Part shown: positions 25,408 to 34,400 of the stretch, one piece after another
Numbering within the stretch: the stretch's first letter is position 1
Layout of the letters: each line of letters starts with the position of its first letter
Source: JAGVYF01 sp041650315
GTDB lineage: Archaea > Nanobdellota > Nanobdellia > Woesearchaeales > JAGVYF01
Length of the DNA: 64,000 nt
Reading direction: 5' to 3'
Assembly: GCA_041650315.1 (NCBI GenBank)
Contig: JBAZLJ010000001.1
Coordinates: 124,001-188,000 of the forward strand
Translations under genes and position numbers: made by a program
The notes under the pieces: generated by a model
Seen by the model: the letters and a program-made list of their open reading frames with translations, nothing else
Database searches by the model: none
Told to the model about the DNA's origin: nothing

Positions 25408-25572
25408 ATGCTATATGTAAACGTTCCGTTACCAAAACCATTGGTGGACAAGATCGATCAGATTATAGCAGACGAGTCTAACAGCTTCAGGAGCAGACCC
25501 GATTTTATTCTGCAACACATCAGAGATGTAGTTGACAAAGAGATTGAAAAGAAAAAGTTATTGCCTGAATGA
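25408..25572 (+). CDS. Ribbon-helix-helix DNA-binding protein
   Basis: 54 aa from the ATG that follows the Shine-Dalgarno GGGTGAT. MLYVNVPLPKPLVDKIDQII is a typical RHH beta-strand and first helix, followed by SRPDFILQHIRDVVDKEIEKKK, the second helix with the usual Arg-Pro-Asp turn. Such small CopG/NikR-like dimers bind palindromes in promoters. It probably represses its own gene through the upstream inverted repeat. The 949-aa gene downstream has its own region, so the regulator's other targets are unknown. Confidence 0.8.
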   Translation: MLYVNVPLPKPLVDKIDQIIADESNSFRSRPDFILQHIRDVVDKEIEKKKLLPE

Positions 25573-25698
25573 GAATATATCTCATAGGTTCCTATTTTTA
25601 CTATACAGCATAATCTATTATTATCCAATATATCCTTTATGGATTAGTAAAGTATTTAAAATTAAGATGTCAGAAAATTGACAGGGAGGTTGGGGTAA

Positions 25699-28548
25699 AT
25701 GGCTGAAAAGAAAAAGAAGGATAGGAAGTCTGCTAACTCACCGGCAACATTGATAGATATTATTGAAAAAGAGAGTTTAACTGCAAAATCACAATTTAAT
25801 TCTACTGCATCTGAAGGTGAACAAGTTTCTTTAGAGCAAAGAGCGACGACTTCTATATTAGAGATAGGTGACCTGGCCATAGGCACGAAAGTATTCAACC
25901 CCGACATATTGAAAGGATTAGGCTATTTCCTTGAATCAAATGGTTATGATAAAAAAATAAAGCAAGTGATTATCGCTGGTGGTCTGAAACCGGCTATTCC
26001 TTTATTCTGGTCAGTACGTTATGGAGATTTGATGAGATTTTTAGGCAATGATCCCGAAAGGAATGATTATGGTGAAGTCGGACGTGTCATTGAAGAATGC
26101 AAGGATCTTGTAGACGAGCTTAAGAAGTATGCTGAAAAATATTGGAAAGGAAAAGTATCCACCCCAAAAGAAGCAGAAGATATGGTCCAGAGGTATATGA
26201 CTGAATTCTTCAATAAGTTGCCTGGCGCAAGAATCGATTACTATCATGGTGATGAAGACAAGCTAAATATGAGAATGGCTGAAGAGATGGAAAGGCAGCG
26301 TATGCATGAGCAGAGAAAAGCAGAAGCTGAAGCTCAAAAAGAAAAAATTAGCCAAATGAAAGGAACATTAGATGATCTTGTTTCATCGAATACAGAATTG
26401 GAAAGAGAGAAGTTATATCATGCGCAGCTCAAGACTGTGCTTTCAGGAATATCTGTTGGATTGCAAGGACTCAATGATGATTCACAGAAGAAAGATTATA
26501 TCATGAAATGGTTGAAGACTCCTGCTAATCGTAGCACTATTCCACACGGCGAGAAAGGCAATGTGGAAGATATGCTCAATCTAACTCATCATACTGTGGA
26601 TGAAGTGCAAGCGCAGATGGCAGAGCAGATTGTTGAAATTGATAAGCGTCTTATGGAGATAGACGCTGAAGCTGTCGCTAATACTGATGCGATGAATAAA
26701 GGTCAAGCTGAGATTGCTGATCTTGAAGCGAGGAAAGCTTCATTGGAAAGACCTTTGGAGAAGTTAGCGCATCTTACTGGGCAGTATTCAACCGCGCCTG
26801 GGGAAGAAGAGTTTATTTTCAAAATGGTAAAAGATGCATATAACGGCAGGCTTTATGACTTGTTCCAAGGATTGAATTTCCACGTGCACACTAGTTCAAA
26901 AGCAGATGTTGAGCTTGATTCCGGCGTAAGCACCAAGGCAAAAATTGCTGGCGAAGATGTAGGCAAAGCCGGACAGATTTATGAGATGGACGGAGAATTT
27001 AGCGCTCACGAGGTCGAATGCGGCGGTCAGAAATTGCTTATCGCAGTCATGCACAATATGAATCGTTCCAGCAATAGCGCTGGTTTGAATGATATTGAAT
27101 TGATAGCTTTGGAGAATTCTTATCTTGAGAAAATGGCTGCTAATTACAAATCAAAGATGGGCAAAGTCCCAGACATATTCATAACTCAGCATGGCGCTGG
27201 CGGACTTAGGGTAAAAGCATTACCCAAGAAAAGAGATGAAGTCAGCGAAGTCGGCTCGACAGAACGCGCGCCTATTCCTGAGATATGTATGGCAGTCAAG
27301 ATTCCAGGTCTTGAAGACCTAGTTAAATTGCAGATTATGAGGGACAAAGGTTTGAAAACACCTTCTACAATCAGGCAATCTAAAAAATTGAATGCTTCTG
27401 GCGCAACTATCCATACAGTGTTGGAAGATGGTTCGCATGTAATCGAATATGTTGATTCAAGCTATCTTGCTGAAATCGGAGAATCTCTGACTCAGTTGGA
27501 AGGCATGGATAAGAAATCTGAAGAGTATAAGACATTGAAACAATCGCTTGATTCAAAAGTTTTGTTATCTAAACAGACTATTCGTAAGTCTTTGATTGCA
27601 GGAGATCTGCACGTAGGTGCGGGTAATCTGCCTGACAAACCTTCTAATTACGAATATCTTGAGATGATGAAAAATTATGTTTTGTTGAATTATGTCTGGA
27701 CTCAGAATGATCGTGCAGCATTGAGCGAAGTTATTAATGGGGATCTTCCAAACATTCAAAGCCATTATAGTGAATGGGGCGATACTCCTGCAGCATTCGA
27801 ACAGAAGCTTCAGAAAACTCTTGATGAAAGGATGGCTGCGATGGATGATTTATCTGTGAATAAGCAGAATAAAGGATTGAAAGAATTAGTGCATGATATC
27901 GCTAAAGAAGCAATCGATGCTTATAGAACAAGACCTATCGCAAGCATAAGTCTGCAGATGGATGAAGCTGTCGCTCGTTTGAAACAGATATTCACTGACG
28001 TCCTTGGCGCAGGCGGAGAGCTTGTATTCGTTTCTGGAAATCACCCTAACAAGATTCCGGGCTATGATGAAGCAAAAGAACTTCGACGTGCGGTTCTTGG
28101 TTTGCAAGAGCAATACAAGGATCAAGTCAGGATTGTTGAAGGGCAAAGTTCAGGTCTTGGCGGTTCAGGCGTCATCAAAGACAAAGATGGCAAGAAAACA
28201 TACTTCTGTCACGTACCACCAAGAGGCGGAAAAGATTCAGTAGTCTCTTCAATGAAGAAAGCTCTTGGAACGGCTAATGATGCAGGACAATTCGTGCTAT
28301 ATCATGTCCATCAAGGAGAATGCGGTTATGCAGATGGCACAGCATATACAATCCCTCCTGGATTGCAAAATGCTTTGTATCCTGATGTGGCGGGTTATTT
28401 CTCAACCATACCTGGTTTCATGATGCATTATGGGTTGGTCGGAGAGAATACCGGCGTATATCACGCATGGCATTTCGTGCTAGGCAATACTTTGTTAAAG
28501 CATTATCCTGAGAATATCGCGAATGTGGGTTCTTCGAAACCCAATTAA
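25699..28548 (+). CDS. Large coiled-coil protein with C-terminal metallophosphoesterase-like domain
   Basis: 949 aa, no signal peptide. Strong Shine-Dalgarno (GGGAGGT) upstream. Long coiled coils, for example about residues 180-250 and 300-370 (EEMERQRMHEQRKAEAEA...). A middle region contains LNFHVHTSSKADV (about 394) and IFITQHGAGG. The C-terminal part shows calcineurin-like phosphoesterase motifs in order: GDLHVGAGN (D-x-H, about 634), INGDLPN (GD, about 680), VSGNHPN (GNH, about 779) and YHVHQGE (H-x-H, about 867). That supports a metal-dependent phosphodiesterase or nuclease. Compare SbcD-like nucleases fused to coiled coils, but no ATPase motif is seen. It follows the RHH gene after 126 nt. 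Confidence 0.7.
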   Translation: MAEKKKKDRKSANSPATLIDIIEKESLTAKSQFNSTASEGEQVSLEQRATTSILEIGDLAIGTKVFNPDILKGLGYFLESNGYDKKIKQVIIAGGLKPAIPLFWSVRYGDLMRFLGNDPERNDYGEVGRVIEECKDLVDELKKYAEKYWKGKVSTPKEAEDMVQRYMTEFFNKLPGARIDYYHGDEDKLNMRMAEEMERQRMHEQRKAEAEAQKEKISQMKGTLDDLVSSNTELEREKLYHAQLKTVLSGISVGLQGLNDDSQKKDYIMKWLKTPANRSTIPHGEKGNVEDMLNLTHHTVDEVQAQMAEQIVEIDKRLMEIDAEAVANTDAMNKGQAEIADLEARKASLERPLEKLAHLTGQYSTAPGEEEFIFKMVKDAYNGRLYDLFQGLNFHVHTSSKADVELDSGVSTKAKIAGEDVGKAGQIYEMDGEFSAHEVECGGQKLLIAVMHNMNRSSNSAGLNDIELIALENSYLEKMAANYKSKMGKVPDIFITQHGAGGLRVKALPKKRDEVSEVGSTERAPIPEICMAVKIPGLEDLVKLQIMRDKGLKTPSTIRQSKKLNASGATIHTVLEDGSHVIEYVDSSYLAEIGESLTQLEGMDKKSEEYKTLKQSLDSKVLLSKQTIRKSLIAGDLHVGAGNLPDKPSNYEYLEMMKNYVLLNYVWTQNDRAALSEVINGDLPNIQSHYSEWGDTPAAFEQKLQKTLDERMAAMDDLSVNKQNKGLKELVHDIAKEAIDAYRTRPIASISLQMDEAVARLKQIFTDVLGAGGELVFVSGNHPNKIPGYDEAKELRRAVLGLQEQYKDQVRIVEGQSSGLGGSGVIKDKDGKKTYFCHVPPRGGKDSVVSSMKKALGTANDAGQFVLYHVHQGECGYADGTAYTIPPGLQNALYPDVAGYFSTIPGFMMHYGLVGENTGVYHAWHFVLGNTLLKHYPENIANVGSSKPN

Positions 28549-28560
28549 TTTTATTTTTTG
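28527..28560 (+). terminator. Probable terminator of the 949-aa gene
   Basis: GGGTT/AAACCC-type stem (GGGTTCTTCGAAACCC) lies across the stop codon, followed by a T-rich stretch. It marks the end of the coding unit before the next promoter. Confidence 0.45.
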
Positions 28561-28608
28561 TCTCTTTTTTATATATGTTTTTATAGGTGGGATGCCTAGC
28601 AATATTGC

Positions 28609-29766
28609 ATGAATCTGGAAAAGAGGATAGGTTCTTGCGTAAAATCTCTTGCTCTAGGTCTTGCTGTGTCTTTAGGAAGTATTTTTTATCCGGTTGATTC
28701 TCGTGCGGACGATGTTAAATCAGTTTCACCAGCTGTTACAACTACTGCTAATCAGAATGTTGAGCGATTGAATAGAATGGATATAGATAAGATTGAAGAG
28801 TTCGCCGCGGGAATAAAATATGTTCCGTTTGATAGATGTCGACGTATTAAATTAGAATCAGATAAGATAGAGGATTCTAGAATTAAGGAATTGGAAGAGA
28901 TATTGCGAATGTCTTATCTTTATACTGAGAAAACAAGTAATAATTATATTTTAAAAGATAAACAAAGATTCACAAAATTGATATATGATACTTCTAAAAA
29001 AATAGGTTATAAGAATTTTGATAAGATGTCTATAGCTGAATTCATCAGATGGAACGCAAATCTTGTGATGTATTGGCATTCTTATTATAATGAGATGTTG
29101 AAATCTCCTGAAATAGCTGCTAAAGTTGATGGGGCTCATTTAGACGAGCTGTTGTATGCCGTTAACGGCAAAAAGGGAAAGACTTTTTTGATCTGTCGGA
29201 ATATAAGTCCTTTACTTCAGATGGTTTTTGATTGCACTAAGGATATTAATCCAAATCTTAAGAATACTTATTGTATATCTGTGGTTAATCAGACGCATAT
29301 GTGGAATCTTTTTGTAACATTGACTAAAAAAGGACCTTATGCGGTTTCTATAGATCCAACTTTAGGGGATAATACTATGGCACATATGCAAAGTCAATTA
29401 GATTTTTCTAGCGGCGCTCATCGTGAGTTATTGCGAGACAAAGGTTATGTGCATTTATTAGCTGCTAAAATCTATTGTAATGAAAATGGTTTAATTGAAT
29501 TATTGAAACGTTTAGAATTACATCAAGATTTTACTGATAAAAATAAAATAGAATTGAATCGTTTCAGAACAAGTTCGCAGAATTATCTTCTGGCGCAATC
29601 TTTGAATCGGACTAATGAGATTATACAATTTTTCCCGCAATTATATAAATCTCGTATTCCTTCGATAGATAAATACATAAAATCTAATTTTGATATGATT
29701 CATTATAAGGTGGTAAGTAATTTAATTACTTTAGCGAAAACTCAGAAAGAGGTTTTATTCTTTTAA
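28609..29766 (+). CDS. Secreted transglutaminase-like protein
   Basis: 385 aa with a Sec-type signal peptide (SCVKSLALGLAVSLGSIFYPVDSRAD). A Cys in FLICRNISPLLQ (about residue 196), a His in NQTHMWNLFVT (about 228) and an Asp in SIDPTLGD (about 248) follow in the order and spacing of the Cys-His-Asp triad of transglutaminase-like cysteine peptidases and acyl-transferases. The surrounding pattern (helix bearing Cys, strand bearing His, strand with Asp) fits. Role may be crosslinking or cleaving surface proteins; not proven. Translation start ATG lies close to a TATA-like TTTTTATATATG about 30 nt before. Confidence 0.55.
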   Translation: MNLEKRIGSCVKSLALGLAVSLGSIFYPVDSRADDVKSVSPAVTTTANQNVERLNRMDIDKIEEFAAGIKYVPFDRCRRIKLESDKIEDSRIKELEEILRMSYLYTEKTSNNYILKDKQRFTKLIYDTSKKIGYKNFDKMSIAEFIRWNANLVMYWHSYYNEMLKSPEIAAKVDGAHLDELLYAVNGKKGKTFLICRNISPLLQMVFDCTKDINPNLKNTYCISVVNQTHMWNLFVTLTKKGPYAVSIDPTLGDNTMAHMQSQLDFSSGAHRELLRDKGYVHLLAAKIYCNENGLIELLKRLELHQDFTDKNKIELNRFRTSSQNYLLAQSLNRTNEIIQFFPQLYKSRIPSIDKYIKSNFDMIHYKVVSNLITLAKTQKEVLFF

Positions 29767-29776
29767 TATAATTTCA

Positions 29777-29836
29777 ATCAAGGGTTTCGTTCCTTGATCC
29801 CGAACTCAAGTATTATTTCGCTTTGCTCAATAATAC
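29777..29836. terminator. Two convergent terminator hairpins
   Basis: ATCAAGG (29777-29783) pairs with CCTTGAT (29792-29798), and GTATTATT (29810-29817) pairs with AATAATAC (29829-29836). They lie between the convergent transglutaminase-like gene and secD and may serve both. Confidence 0.5.
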
Positions 29837-29845
29837 GACAGAAAT

Positions 29846-31573
29846 CTATTCTTTAAGAATTATCTCGATCATCGCTGCGTAAGCAGGTCTTGCTATAAAT
29901 ACGCCGAATGATGCGCCGAGAATTGTTGTTATCGCAAAGCCTTTAAGCATACCTGCGCCAGCGAACATCAATGGTAGCATCGCAACAGTCAATGTCAGAT
30001 ACGAACCCATAATTATGCTGAAGCTTTCTTTGATGCGCTCTTTCCAAGTCGCTGTTTGTTTCGCTGCATCACCATACAAGACTTGATCAGTTATAACAAT
30101 AAGGTTATCAACACCTGTACCTATTGCAATCAGGATACCTGCGATTGCTGCTAGATCAATATTCCAGCCAATCAATGCGGCCATACCAAGCAATAAGATT
30201 GTTTCTGCAATTAACGTGCATACAATTGGCGTGATAATTTTCGCTTTTCTGTACCAGAATCCAATCAATAGACTGACTGCTATTATAACTAATATGCCTA
30301 TTTCCAACGAATTATTAACGAATTCTTTACCCAATGTAGGCGAGATAGCTTCAACATTTGTCATTTCTAATTTTATAGGTAAGCTGCCTGTTTTCAATAC
30401 AGTCTGAAGCTTTTTCATCTGTTCCAATGCATTGGACATTGCTTCCTGCTGTGTTCTTCCAGAACCTGCGCCAGTTATTTGGATATCAGTAGTCGCTCTT
30501 CCTTTCAGGTCTGCAGCAATTCTTAATTCATCGACTTTAGAATCGTCTAAATATAGTTCTAATGATTTGGATAGATATTCTTGATTGTTTTCTGCAACTA
30601 TGTCTAGTTTATCTGTAACTCTCGCTTGCCTCTCTGCTGCTTCCGGAGTCATGGCTATGCTGAATCTGAATCTGCAAACTGCTTCTCCTGCGCTTACTTG
30701 CTGGCAGCCATATTGCGGATCAATGCCAGAGCATGTTGCATCCCTGCATACGAATGTGATATCTCTACCGCCTATGAATACAGTTTCGTCGCCTACTTTA
30801 GCTTCGAATTTGCCTTGCTTAGACAATAGTTCTGTAACTTCGCTTTTTGAAGCGCCAGCTATTTCGATAAGGACATATTGTTTTCCTGAACCGCCTAGAT
30901 ATGTTGGAAGATCGTTAGCTTGCGTTACAACTATATCACTTAGGCCATATACATTCAATCTTTGTTTGAGATTGTCAATCAATAAAGTCATGTTGTCTGC
31001 TGATAATTGGTATTCTGGGGCTAGCAATACTCTGGTGCCGCCTTGAAGATCGAGACCTTTTTTGATATTGTTTGTTGGCGCGTTATATATTTCTATACCC
31101 AGTTCTTTAGGGCCGAGAATCTCAGTTTTAATTTTGTTTACATAAATAGTCTTTGTGACATTGCTTGTCACATTGGTTATATCATCAGTGACTGTTTCAG
31201 TCACTTCTTTAGCTTCCAGTTCTGGAAGGATGGTGGTTTTTATATTTGGTTGAACGATAAGGTAATATGTTTTGAGATTTGTTGTTATCTTTGCGCTTGT
31301 GTTTATCGCTAATGCGCTAACAATTGCATTATATTCTTCTACATTAGCTATAGGTTTGCTGTTTATTTCAATAATTCTTTCTCTTGCCATGGGCGCAATT
31401 GCAGGATTAGGATTAGCCATGCCTGCGAAATTCGCTGAGCTGTTTGCGGCAATGCTTCTAATGGCTACGCCTTCTCTGAACGGATCAGGATTAATTGATA
31501 CTAACGCGAGTATGACTGCTATGATAAGGATTATCACTCTTGCATTCTTGAATATCTGATTAAGCTTGGACAT
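29846..31573 (-). CDS. secD: Protein translocase subunit SecD, with N-terminal PDZ-like domain
   Basis: 575 aa. SecD assists Sec-dependent protein export using the proton gradient. Six membrane segments are present, with the conserved GTGVDNLIVITDQ region in the last third, and an extracytoplasmic P1-like domain (LDLQGGTRVLL...LKQRLNVYGL). Between the first helix and P1 there is a PDZ-like sequence (about residues 32-100: GVAIRSIAANSSANFAG...RERIIEINSKPIANVEEYNAIV), an insertion not found in bacterial SecD as I know it. Overlaps the end of secF by 14 nt, so the two are coupled. Confidence 0.93.
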   Translation of the reverse strand: MSKLNQIFKNARVIILIIAVILALVSINPDPFREGVAIRSIAANSSANFAGMANPNPAIAPMARERIIEINSKPIANVEEYNAIVSALAINTSAKITTNLKTYYLIVQPNIKTTILPELEAKEVTETVTDDITNVTSNVTKTIYVNKIKTEILGPKELGIEIYNAPTNNIKKGLDLQGGTRVLLAPEYQLSADNMTLLIDNLKQRLNVYGLSDIVVTQANDLPTYLGGSGKQYVLIEIAGASKSEVTELLSKQGKFEAKVGDETVFIGGRDITFVCRDATCSGIDPQYGCQQVSAGEAVCRFRFSIAMTPEAAERQARVTDKLDIVAENNQEYLSKSLELYLDDSKVDELRIAADLKGRATTDIQITGAGSGRTQQEAMSNALEQMKKLQTVLKTGSLPIKLEMTNVEAISPTLGKEFVNNSLEIGILVIIAVSLLIGFWYRKAKIITPIVCTLIAETILLLGMAALIGWNIDLAAIAGILIAIGTGVDNLIVITDQVLYGDAAKQTATWKERIKESFSIIMGSYLTLTVAMLPLMFAGAGMLKGFAITTILGASFGVFIARPAYAAMIEIILKE

Positions 31574-32483
31574 TCTTCGCCTCTTTCTTCTTATCTGTCC
31601 ATTCTAAATACCACATCATAATTCCTGCGTTCTGTACCCAAGTCATAATCTGGTCTATTAATATTCCTATTAAGATGATTGTCAATATCTGTTGAATGTC
31701 CGGAGACATTGTCAATAATATGCCCATCGTGACTGCTACTAATGTAGTGCCATTCATCATGCAGCCTGTCTTGAATGCTCTGTAAACGTTATGCACTCTG
31801 TCTTCTTTTCTTGCTTTCAATAAATAAGTTGTGAGAAGGATGTCTGTATCGACTGAATAACCGATGAGCATGAGGAATGCTGCAATACCTGCAGTTGAGA
31901 TCTTTATCCCTAAGAGGTTCGTGATTGCCATTGTCACACTTACATCTGCGAATGCGCATAGTATAACTGCAACGCTAGGTATTGGAACTTTGAAGTATAA
32001 ATAAACTACAAGAGCCATGAATAAGAACGCCAATATCATTGATCTGAATGTTGCTTGGAAGAATGAACTTCCTAGTTGCGGGCTTATTGCCTGTGTGTTC
32101 TCTTCTAGTTGTTCTTGGGTTAAAGTCGGGACTGCTTTTAATAAAACTTCTTTGAATCTTTGGATTTCTTTTTGGTCATTTATATCAAGATCAATTTTGA
32201 CCGCAAGTCCTAGTACTTGTCCGGATGATGATAATGTACGTACTTCGATATCAGATTTAGGGAATTCTTGTTTCAGGATTTCTGATATTCCGTTTTCATC
32301 TGCAGTAGGTTCTAATACTTTGATTGTAAGGCCGCCTTTTAGTGAAACGCCTTTTGTGAAAAAGTCTCCTGTAGTAGAATATTGGTAACCTAATTGCGCT
32401 AATCCTGCAATAAGAATCAACATAGAGAATATGATTAGGTACTTGTAATTCTTTGTGTATAAATCTGAAATATGTTGTGACAT
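31560..32483 (-). CDS. secF: Protein translocase subunit SecF
   Basis: 307 aa with six membrane segments. Conserved features are GVSLKGGLTIKV near the start and GYSVDTDILLTTYL in the fourth helix region, the SecF signature. Acts with SecD in the membrane to drive export. A TATA box (TTTATAAAT on the minus strand near 32510) is about 30 nt from the ATG, so transcription is probably leaderless. secF precedes secD on the minus strand, the reverse of the usual bacterial order but common in Archaea. Confidence 0.93.
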   Translation of the reverse strand: MSQHISDLYTKNYKYLIIFSMLILIAGLAQLGYQYSTTGDFFTKGVSLKGGLTIKVLEPTADENGISEILKQEFPKSDIEVRTLSSSGQVLGLAVKIDLDINDQKEIQRFKEVLLKAVPTLTQEQLEENTQAISPQLGSSFFQATFRSMILAFLFMALVVYLYFKVPIPSVAVILCAFADVSVTMAITNLLGIKISTAGIAAFLMLIGYSVDTDILLTTYLLKARKEDRVHNVYRAFKTGCMMNGTTLVAVTMGILLTMSPDIQQILTIILIGILIDQIMTWVQNAGIMMWYLEWTDKKKEAKNVQA

Positions 32484-32594
32484 GATTAAGCTATTCGGAG
32501 TTGGTTTTGATTTATAAATATGATGGTTCTTTTATATGGTATTAACTTTAGCTATTAAGGAATATTTATATATGATTTATACATTAAATAATAT

Positions 32595-33548
32595 ATGGTA
32601 TTGACTTCATTTTTCTTTTTTGCAGTTTCTTGTTTAATATTAGTCATTAGTGGAGGTTATCTGGTTAAATTAATCATTAAAATAGCTACATTTTTGAAAT
32701 TAAGCGAATTTGTAGTTGCGTTCATTATAATGGCTTTTTCCACATCAATCCCTGAACTTTTTGTAGGAATCAGCGCAGCATTGAATAAAAACCCCGGATT
32801 ATCTCTCGGAAATGTTATTGGTTCGAATATTGCTGATTTGACATTAGTCATAGGCTCGGCGGCATTGTTAGGTAAAGGGTTGAAGGTAAAAAATCCATTC
32901 ATTAAAAGGGATAGTTTATTCATGTTTATAGTGGTTCTGATACCGATGGTGCTTATGGCAATCAATCAAAGTTTGTCACGTTTGGATGGGGTTCTTTTAA
33001 TTGGTGTTTTTATTGCTTATTCAATATATTTAGTTAATGAAAGAAAGGAAATTAAAAAACAATTTGTTCAAGAGGGGCATAATCATATTTTTGTTACGAC
33101 TTTATTTTTCATTTTATGTCTACTAATACTTTTCTTCAGCGCACATTTCGTAGTTAAATATGCTACAGAACTAGCTTTGGGCTTATCCATGCCGCCAATA
33201 CTTATTGGTTTATTCTTGGTAGCATTCGGGACTTCTTTACCAGAATTAGTCTTTGAAATAAGATCTATGCAGGATAGGAAGGGGGATTTGGCTTTGGGAG
33301 ATGCAATGGGTAGTGTCGTTTGCAATTCTACTTTAGTATTAGGCGTGACTGCTCTAATCTATCCAATTACTACGTTGAGTTTTTCTTTGTTCGAGACTAG
33401 CGGAGTATTCATGGTGATTATCACATTCATATTCATTATGCTGGTAAGAAGTAAAAAGGGATTGTCCATAATGGCTTCTTTGTTCTTAATCTTGTCCTAT
33501 ATCTTATTCATATTATTTGAATTTTATCTCAAGTCTAAAATCATTTAA
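32595..33548 (+). CDS. Sodium/calcium exchanger-family protein (CaCA, YrbG-like)
   Basis: 317 aa with about ten membrane segments and two alpha repeats. Repeat one: AFSTSIPELFVGISAALN...SLGNVIGSNIADLTLVIG; repeat two: AFGTSLPELVFEIRSMQ...ALGDAMGSVVCNSTLVLG. Both keep the Glu (PEL) and GN/GD..GS motifs for cation binding. It exchanges Ca2+ or another cation for Na+ or K+ across the membrane. TATA near 32563 with ATG 30 nt later fits a leaderless transcript. It is divergent from secF. Confidence 0.9.
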   Translation: MVLTSFFFFAVSCLILVISGGYLVKLIIKIATFLKLSEFVVAFIIMAFSTSIPELFVGISAALNKNPGLSLGNVIGSNIADLTLVIGSAALLGKGLKVKNPFIKRDSLFMFIVVLIPMVLMAINQSLSRLDGVLLIGVFIAYSIYLVNERKEIKKQFVQEGHNHIFVTTLFFILCLLILFFSAHFVVKYATELALGLSMPPILIGLFLVAFGTSLPELVFEIRSMQDRKGDLALGDAMGSVVCNSTLVLGVTALIYPITTLSFSLFETSGVFMVIITFIFIMLVRSKKGLSIMASLFLILSYILFILFEFYLKSKII

Positions 33549-33576
33549 AAATTAAAAAAACCCACCCTCCTTCGCC

Positions 33577-33611
33577 CTGATAAAAATAGTTTTGTCAACA
33601 AGGCTTATCAG
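33577..33611. terminator. Terminator-like hairpin
   Basis: CTGATAA (33577-33583) and TTATCAG (33605-33611) form a hairpin between the convergent exchanger gene and the small peptide gene. T-rich tracts follow on both strands (TTTTG on the plus, TTTTTTTAATTTTT on the minus), so it could stop either transcript. Confidence 0.45.
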
Positions 33612-33652
33612 TTTTGCCTTGATGTTCTGAACATATTTCCGATAGATTGCAT

Positions 33653-33736
33653 CTATTCAGAAGTAGGTTCAGGTTCTTTTGGTTTATCACCATCAGGAGC
33701 TGGCTCCTGAGGTTCAGGTTGTTGTTCGTCTGCCAT
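33653..33736 (-). CDS. Predicted 27-aa leaderless acidic, proline-rich peptide
   Basis: Small ORF beginning MADEQQPEPQEPAPDGDKPK and ending in a further Pro-Glu-rich stretch. A TATA-like ATATATATA (33759-33766 on the plus strand) lies about 25 nt upstream, which would place the transcript start next to the ATG, and a terminator-like hairpin lies downstream. Composition is coherent (alternating Glu-Pro, no hydrophobic residues), unlike random AT-rich sequence. Such short proline-rich acidic tails can act as disordered adaptors. No family recognised. Confidence 0.5.
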   Translation of the reverse strand: MADEQQPEPQEPAPDGDKPKEPEPTSE

Positions 33737-33792
33737 GAAAAATCAAAGTTACAATACTATATATATGTTTGTAATCGGAGGGATTATTCTGT

Positions 33793-34347
33793 TCAGAATA
33801 AACTTAGTAGCCCGGTATATACCCAGAAGCCGTCTAATCCTGGAATCGGAAGCATGTTGACTACGAATAGGAATCCGTTGATGTATTTGGTGAAATAGAT
33901 TAATGGAAGATATTTCTTTTTTGCCATGTTTTCTTTTATTATTACATAACATGCTAGCCAGATTAATAGGTTTGCTAGAGGTCCGCCGAACGCGATTAAT
34001 GCGCTGTTTAGTCCTGTTGTCGCAGTGTGGCTTACATATGCTGGAACGAAGAATATGTATCCGACTCCCATCAGTCTTAACAATAATCCAAAAAATAGGA
34101 AATTGTATGCTGCATGGAATGTCGCAGTTAATCCTAATGACATTGCTATGAATTTGTGGAATAGTTCGTGAAGCAGGATGGATGAGCCAACTGTGATCAC
34201 TGCGTACATGAATGGTCTATAGTCCGTAGTTTGGTTCAGTGGGTCATAAGCTTGCTTTCCATACCTATTGAATATATCCTTGAAGAGATAGCCGATGACT
34301 GCAGCCATGACTAGAATATCAAATATTTCGGTTGATTGGAACAACAT
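33793..34347 (-). CDS. Site-2 protease-like (M50) zinc metallopeptidase
   Basis: 184 aa with about five membrane segments. LLHELFHKFIAMSLGL (about residues 53-68) contains the HExxH zinc site and NMLPIPGLDG (about residue 161-170) is the NPxPxxDG-like motif that supplies the third zinc ligand. These proteases cut peptides inside the membrane, for example anti-regulatory proteins or signal peptides. At 184 aa it is a minimal version without a PDZ domain. The gene is monocistronic. Confidence 0.9.
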   Translation of the reverse strand: MLFQSTEIFDILVMAAVIGYLFKDIFNRYGKQAYDPLNQTTDYRPFMYAVITVGSSILLHELFHKFIAMSLGLTATFHAAYNFLFFGLLLRLMGVGYIFFVPAYVSHTATTGLNSALIAFGGPLANLLIWLACYVIIKENMAKKKYLPLIYFTKYINGFLFVVNMLPIPGLDGFWVYTGLLSLF

Positions 34348-34400
34348 ATTAGTCTATTAAATAAGCAAACTTTAAAAACGTTTTGACGTATTTCCGGAAT

